A stretch of 64,000 nt of DNA from Burkholderiaceae bacterium (lineage in GTDB: Bacteria; Pseudomonadota; Gammaproteobacteria; Burkholderiales; Burkholderiaceae_C), in the NCBI GenBank assembly GCA_019234815.1, contig JAFALA010000072.1, positions 1-64,000 on the forward strand. Direction: 5' to 3'. Within the stretch, counting starts at the first letter, position 1. Every line of letters begins with the position of its first letter. The position numbers and the translations under genes were made by a program. Shown in pieces: positions 61,079-64,000 of this stretch. The notes below the pieces were generated by a model. It did not search any database and was not told where the DNA came from. It saw only the letters and a program-made list of their open reading frames with translations.

Positions 61079-62593
61079 ATGAGTCAGATTCAAGACATTC
61101 TCAAGGTGTTGGCGGTGTCCGACACGCAATTCAGCGGCGGCAACCGGACGGTGCGCTCGCCCATCGACGGCAGCGTGCTGGGCCAGGTGCACGACGCCAG
61201 CCCCGAGCAGATGAACGCGGCGATTGCGCGCGCGCATGCAGCCTTCCTGGCCTGGCGCACGGTGCCGGCGCCGCAGCGCGGTGAGCTGGTGCGGCGTTTC
61301 GGCGAAGTGCTGCGCCGTCACAAGACCGACCTGGCGCGCCTGGTCAGCCTGGAGGCCGGCAAGGTGCTCTCCGAAGGCGAAGGCGAAGTGCAGGAGATGA
61401 TCGACATCTGCGACTTCGCGGTCGGGCTGTCGCGCCAGCTGCACGGCCTGACCATGGCGTCGGAGCGTCCCGGCCACCGCATGATGGAGCAGTGGATGCC
61501 GCTGGGCGTGGTCGGCGTGATCTCGGCCTTCAACTTCCCGGTGGCCGTGTGGGCCTGGAACGCAGCGCTGGCACTGGTCTGCGGCGACGCCGTGGTCTGG
61601 AAGCCGTCCGAGAAGACGCCGCTGACGGCCCTGGCCACGCAATCCCTGTTCGAGCAGGCGCTGGCCGGCTACACCGGCGCGCCCGCGACCGTGACGCGTG
61701 ATCTGTCGCAGGTGCTGAATGGCGGCGCGGCTGTGGGCGAGGCCATGGTCGATTCACCCAAGGTGGCGCTGGTCTCGGCGACCGGCTCGACCCGCATGGG
61801 CCGCGCCGTCGGTCCGCGTGTGGCGGCGCGATTCGGCCGCTGCCTGCTGGAGCTGGGCGGCAACAACGCCATCATCGTGACGCCCAGCGCCGACCTGGAT
61901 CTGGCCGTGCGCGGCATTCTGTTCGGCGCCTACGGCACGGCCGGCCAGCGCTGCACGACGACGCGCCGCGTCATCGCGCACAGCAGCATCCACGACGAGC
62001 TGGTGGCGCGCCTGGAGCGCACCCGCACGCAGCTGCGCATCGGCAATCCGCTGGAGGCCGGCACCCTGATCGGTCCGCTGATCGACAAGGCCGCGTTCGA
62101 CGCCATGCAGCATGCGCTGGCCTCCGCGCGCGAGCAGGGCGGCGTGGTGCGCGGCGGCGAGCGCGCGCTGGCGCAGGACTGGCCCGAAGCCTGGTACGCC
62201 GTGCCGGCGCTGGTCAGCATGCCGGCGCAGACGGCAGTGGTGCGCGAGGAAACCTTCGCGCCCATCCTCTACACGCTGCGCTACGACGAACTGACGGACG
62301 CGATTGCGATGCAGAACGACGTGCCGCAAGGTCTGTCCTCGGCCATCTTCACCAACGATGTGCGCGAGGCCGAGCTGTTCATGTCGGCCAGCGGATCGGA
62401 CTGCGGCATTGCCAACGTCAACATCGGCACCTCGGGCGCTGAAATCGGCGGCGCCTTTGGCGGCGAGAAGGAAACCGGCGGTGGCCGCGAATCGGGCTCC
62501 GACGCCTGGAAGACCTACATGCGCCGCACTACCAACACGGTCAACTACTCTGGTGCGCTGCCGCTGGCGCAGGGCGTCAAGTTCGATGTTTGA
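61079..62593 (+). CDS. amaB: Piperideine-6-carboxylate / aminoadipate semialdehyde dehydrogenase (ALDH7)
   Basis: 504 residues. ALDH7/antiquitin features: GHRMMEQWMPLGVVGVISAFNFPVAVWAWN, KPSEKTPLTALA, NAD loop STRMGRAV, catalytic Glu in LELGGNNAI and Cys in GTAGQRCTTTRR, and EETFAPILYT. It makes 2-aminoadipate from the semialdehyde. ATG at 61079 is preferred over GTG 9 bases before. Part of a two-gene lysine catabolic operon; the tRNA-Leu promoter overlaps its stop. Confidence 0.9.
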   Translation: MSQIQDILKVLAVSDTQFSGGNRTVRSPIDGSVLGQVHDASPEQMNAAIARAHAAFLAWRTVPAPQRGELVRRFGEVLRRHKTDLARLVSLEAGKVLSEGEGEVQEMIDICDFAVGLSRQLHGLTMASERPGHRMMEQWMPLGVVGVISAFNFPVAVWAWNAALALVCGDAVVWKPSEKTPLTALATQSLFEQALAGYTGAPATVTRDLSQVLNGGAAVGEAMVDSPKVALVSATGSTRMGRAVGPRVAARFGRCLLELGGNNAIIVTPSADLDLAVRGILFGAYGTAGQRCTTTRRVIAHSSIHDELVARLERTRTQLRIGNPLEAGTLIGPLIDKAAFDAMQHALASAREQGGVVRGGERALAQDWPEAWYAVPALVSMPAQTAVVREETFAPILYTLRYDELTDAIAMQNDVPQGLSSAIFTNDVREAELFMSASGSDCGIANVNIGTSGAEIGGAFGGEKETGGGRESGSDAWKTYMRRTTNTVNYSGALPLAQGVKFDV

Positions 62594-62619
62594 TTCGGGC
62601 CTGATTTTCATGCTATAGT
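62590..62619 (+). promoter_or_regulatory. Promoter of tRNA-Leu
   Basis: -35 TTGATT (62590-62595), 18-bp spacer, extended -10 TGC-TATAGT (62614-62619). The RNA would start about 50 bases before the tRNA. The -35 box overlaps the end of the aldehyde dehydrogenase gene. Confidence 0.7.
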
Positions 62620-62676
62620 CCATCTCTTCGCTGAACACAGGGTTCCTTGAGGTTTCTCTTGAGTCCAGCGAAAAAA

Positions 62677-62761
<85 letters not shown>

Positions 62762-62768
62762 AATTGAG

Positions 62769-62802
62769 AAAGCCGACGAACACGCAGTGTTTGTCGGCTT
62801 TT
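62769..62802 (+). terminator. Terminator of the tRNA-Leu transcript
   Basis: 9-bp arms AAAGCCGAC (62769-62777) and GTCGGCTTT (62793-62801), with a further inner pairing, then TTTGTC. It lies just after the tRNA. Confidence 0.8.
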
Positions 62803-62828
62803 GTCATTTCTGGCGCGGCTACAAAGAA

Positions 62829-62858
62829 AAAAGGCCAGCACGAAAGTGCTGGCCTTTT
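62829..62858. terminator. Bidirectional terminator before the M13 peptidase end
   Basis: Perfect 13-bp stem AAAAGGCCAGCAC / GTGCTGGCCTTTT with a GAAA tetraloop. T runs on both strands. On the minus strand it is immediately downstream of the peptidase stop at 62870. Confidence 0.9.
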
Positions 62859-62869
62859 GGCCTTTTGCC

Positions 62870-64000
62870 TTACCAGATCCGGATGCGCTGCTCCGGTGCC
62901 TTGTACATCTTGTCGCCCTCGTGCGTGCCGAAGGCCTCGTGGAAGCCGTCGTGGTTGACGGCAGCCCCGTTGGCGCGGAACTCGGCCGGCGAGTGCGGGT
63001 CGACGGTGAGCAACTGCAGGCGGCGCTCCTCGCGGCTCTTCTCGCGCCAGGCCTGCGCCCAGCCCATGAAGAAGCGCTGCTCGCCGGTGAGGCCGTTCAG
63101 CACCGGCGCGGGTTTGCCGCCCAGCGAGTGCTTGTAGGCCTTGTAGGCAATTTGCAGGCCCGAGAGGTCGGCAATGTTCTCGCCCAGGGTCAGCTGGCCG
63201 TTGATGTGGTGCTCGGGCAGCGGCTCGTAGGCGGCGTATTGCGCCACCAGGGCGCCTGTGAGCTTGTTGAACGCTTCGCGGTCCGCGTCGGTCCACCAGA
63301 CCCGCAAGGCGCCGTCGCCGTCGAACTGGCTGCCTTGATCGTCGAAGCCATGGCTGATCTCGTGGCCGATCACGGCACCGATGGCGCCGTAATTGACCGC
63401 ATCGTCGGCGCTCATGTCGAAGAACGGCGGCTGCAGGATGGCGGCCGGGAACACGATCTCGTTCAGAGACGGGTTGTAGTAGGCGTTGACGGTTTGCGGC
63501 GTCATGATCCATTCGGTGCGGTCGACCGGCTTGCTGGCCTTGGCCGCCGTGCGCGCCCATTCGAATCGCTCGGAACGCTGCTGGTTGCCCAGCACGTCGC
63601 CGGACTGGACTTCGAGCTTGCTGAAGTCGCGCCAGTTGTCCGGGTAGCCGATCTTGGTCATGTACTTGGAGAGCTTGTCCTGAGCTTGCTGCTTGGTGGC
63701 CGGCGTCATCCACGTCAGGCTGTCGATCGACTCCTTGTAGGCTCCCATCAGGTTGGCCACGAGCGCCTGCATGCGCGCCTTGTAGGCGGGCGGGAAATAA
63801 CGCGCCACATACAGCTGCCCGACGGCCTCGCCCAAGGCGCCGTTGACGTGATCGATGCCCTGCTGCCAGCGCGCCTTCTCCTCTTTGGCGCCGGTCAGCG
63901 CTGCGCCGTGGAAGGCGAAGCTGGCGTCGCGAACCGCCTTGGGCAGTTCGGCGGCGTAGGCGTCGATGCTGTGCAGCTTGAGGTAGAGCTTCCAGTCCTG
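62870..64000 (-). CDS. M13-family metallopeptidase, C-terminal part (5' end outside window)
   Basis: The frame is open from 64000 to TAA at 62870-62872: the last 376 residues of a neprilysin-like M13 peptidase. Zinc site HEISH in AVIGHEISHGFDDQG and third ligand in LTLGENIADLSG are intact; NAYYNPSLNEIVFPAAILQPPFFD is the family substrate/domain signature. The C-terminus ends in the M13-typical RIRIW. Probably exported, judging by the family; the signal lies outside the window. Confidence 0.97.
   Translation of the reverse strand, partial: QDWKLYLKLHSIDAYAAELPKAVRDASFAFHGAALTGAKEEKARWQQGIDHVNGALGEAVGQLYVARYFPPAYKARMQALVANLMGAYKESIDSLTWMTPATKQQAQDKLSKYMTKIGYPDNWRDFSKLEVQSGDVLGNQQRSERFEWARTAAKASKPVDRTEWIMTPQTVNAYYNPSLNEIVFPAAILQPPFFDMSADDAVNYGAIGAVIGHEISHGFDDQGSQFDGDGALRVWWTDADREAFNKLTGALVAQYAAYEPLPEHHINGQLTLGENIADLSGLQIAYKAYKHSLGGKPAPVLNGLTGEQRFFMGWAQAWREKSREERRLQLLTVDPHSPAEFRANGAAVNHDGFHEAFGTHEGDKMYKAPEQRIRIW

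Overview
The window is 64 kb of GC-rich chromosome from a betaproteobacterium, most likely Burkholderiales. The grounds are the one-chain indolepyruvate ferredoxin oxidoreductase, the kynU/Lrp pair, the apaG-mltA-rpe neighbourhood, the YceI-YceI-cytochrome b561 trio and the strong GC3 bias of nearly every gene. Family level (Comamonadaceae or Alcaligenaceae) is a guess. I see no insertion sequence, prophage or CRISPR array. Most of the content is core or widely shared metabolism plus an unusually large number of sensory and regulatory genes.

Layout. 0-6.5 kb: end of the ATP synthase operon (atpD, atpC), hexose-6-phosphate mutarotase, PPK2, hemE, priA. 6.5-12.8 kb: a signalling island (CheW-like, pseudo-receiver/Hpt, HTH-receiver regulator, divergent PAS histidine kinase, pseudokinase). 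12.8-19.4 kb: rep helicase, LytTR regulator and LytS-type kinase separated by kynU and its Lrp-type regulator. 19.6-25 kb: YceI x2/cytochrome b561, hybrid kinase, CYTH-CHAD protein. 25-39.4 kb: indolepyruvate oxidoreductase with an Lrp regulator, mgsA, dienelactone hydrolase, mltA, apaG, MgtC, tag, rpe, tyrosine phosphatase, diguanylate cyclase, psuG.

39.4-49.3 kb is the most interesting part: a minus-strand operon of six small exported proteins that share an N-terminal D-E-S-L-x-x-V-x-G-Q-D-G type motif, then a C39-type (FapD/FilB-like) peptidase with an intact catalytic set, a FapF-like outer-membrane barrel with an N-terminal helix, a FadL/OmpP1-type barrel and a DUF2059 protein. The gene set resembles the Pseudomonas Fap functional-amyloid system and the Acinetobacter Fil 'putative pilus' system, but the subunits are different and expanded. 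The first two are a tandem duplication (about 89% identical) cut off from the rest by a strong intrinsic terminator, which suggests two major subunits and several minor ones. An AraC-type regulator gene lies directly upstream.

49.6-64 kb: MalT-type LuxR regulator, persulfide dioxygenase-rhodanese fusion, a predicted anti-Shine-Dalgarno small RNA (whose linker is complementary to the start region of the first fibre subunit), an orphan ParA, modABC, glyoxalase I, a decayed panE, NnrU, an Lrp-regulated lysine 6-dehydrogenase/piperideine-6-carboxylate dehydrogenase pair, tRNA-Leu(CAG) and the 3' part of an M13 peptidase gene.
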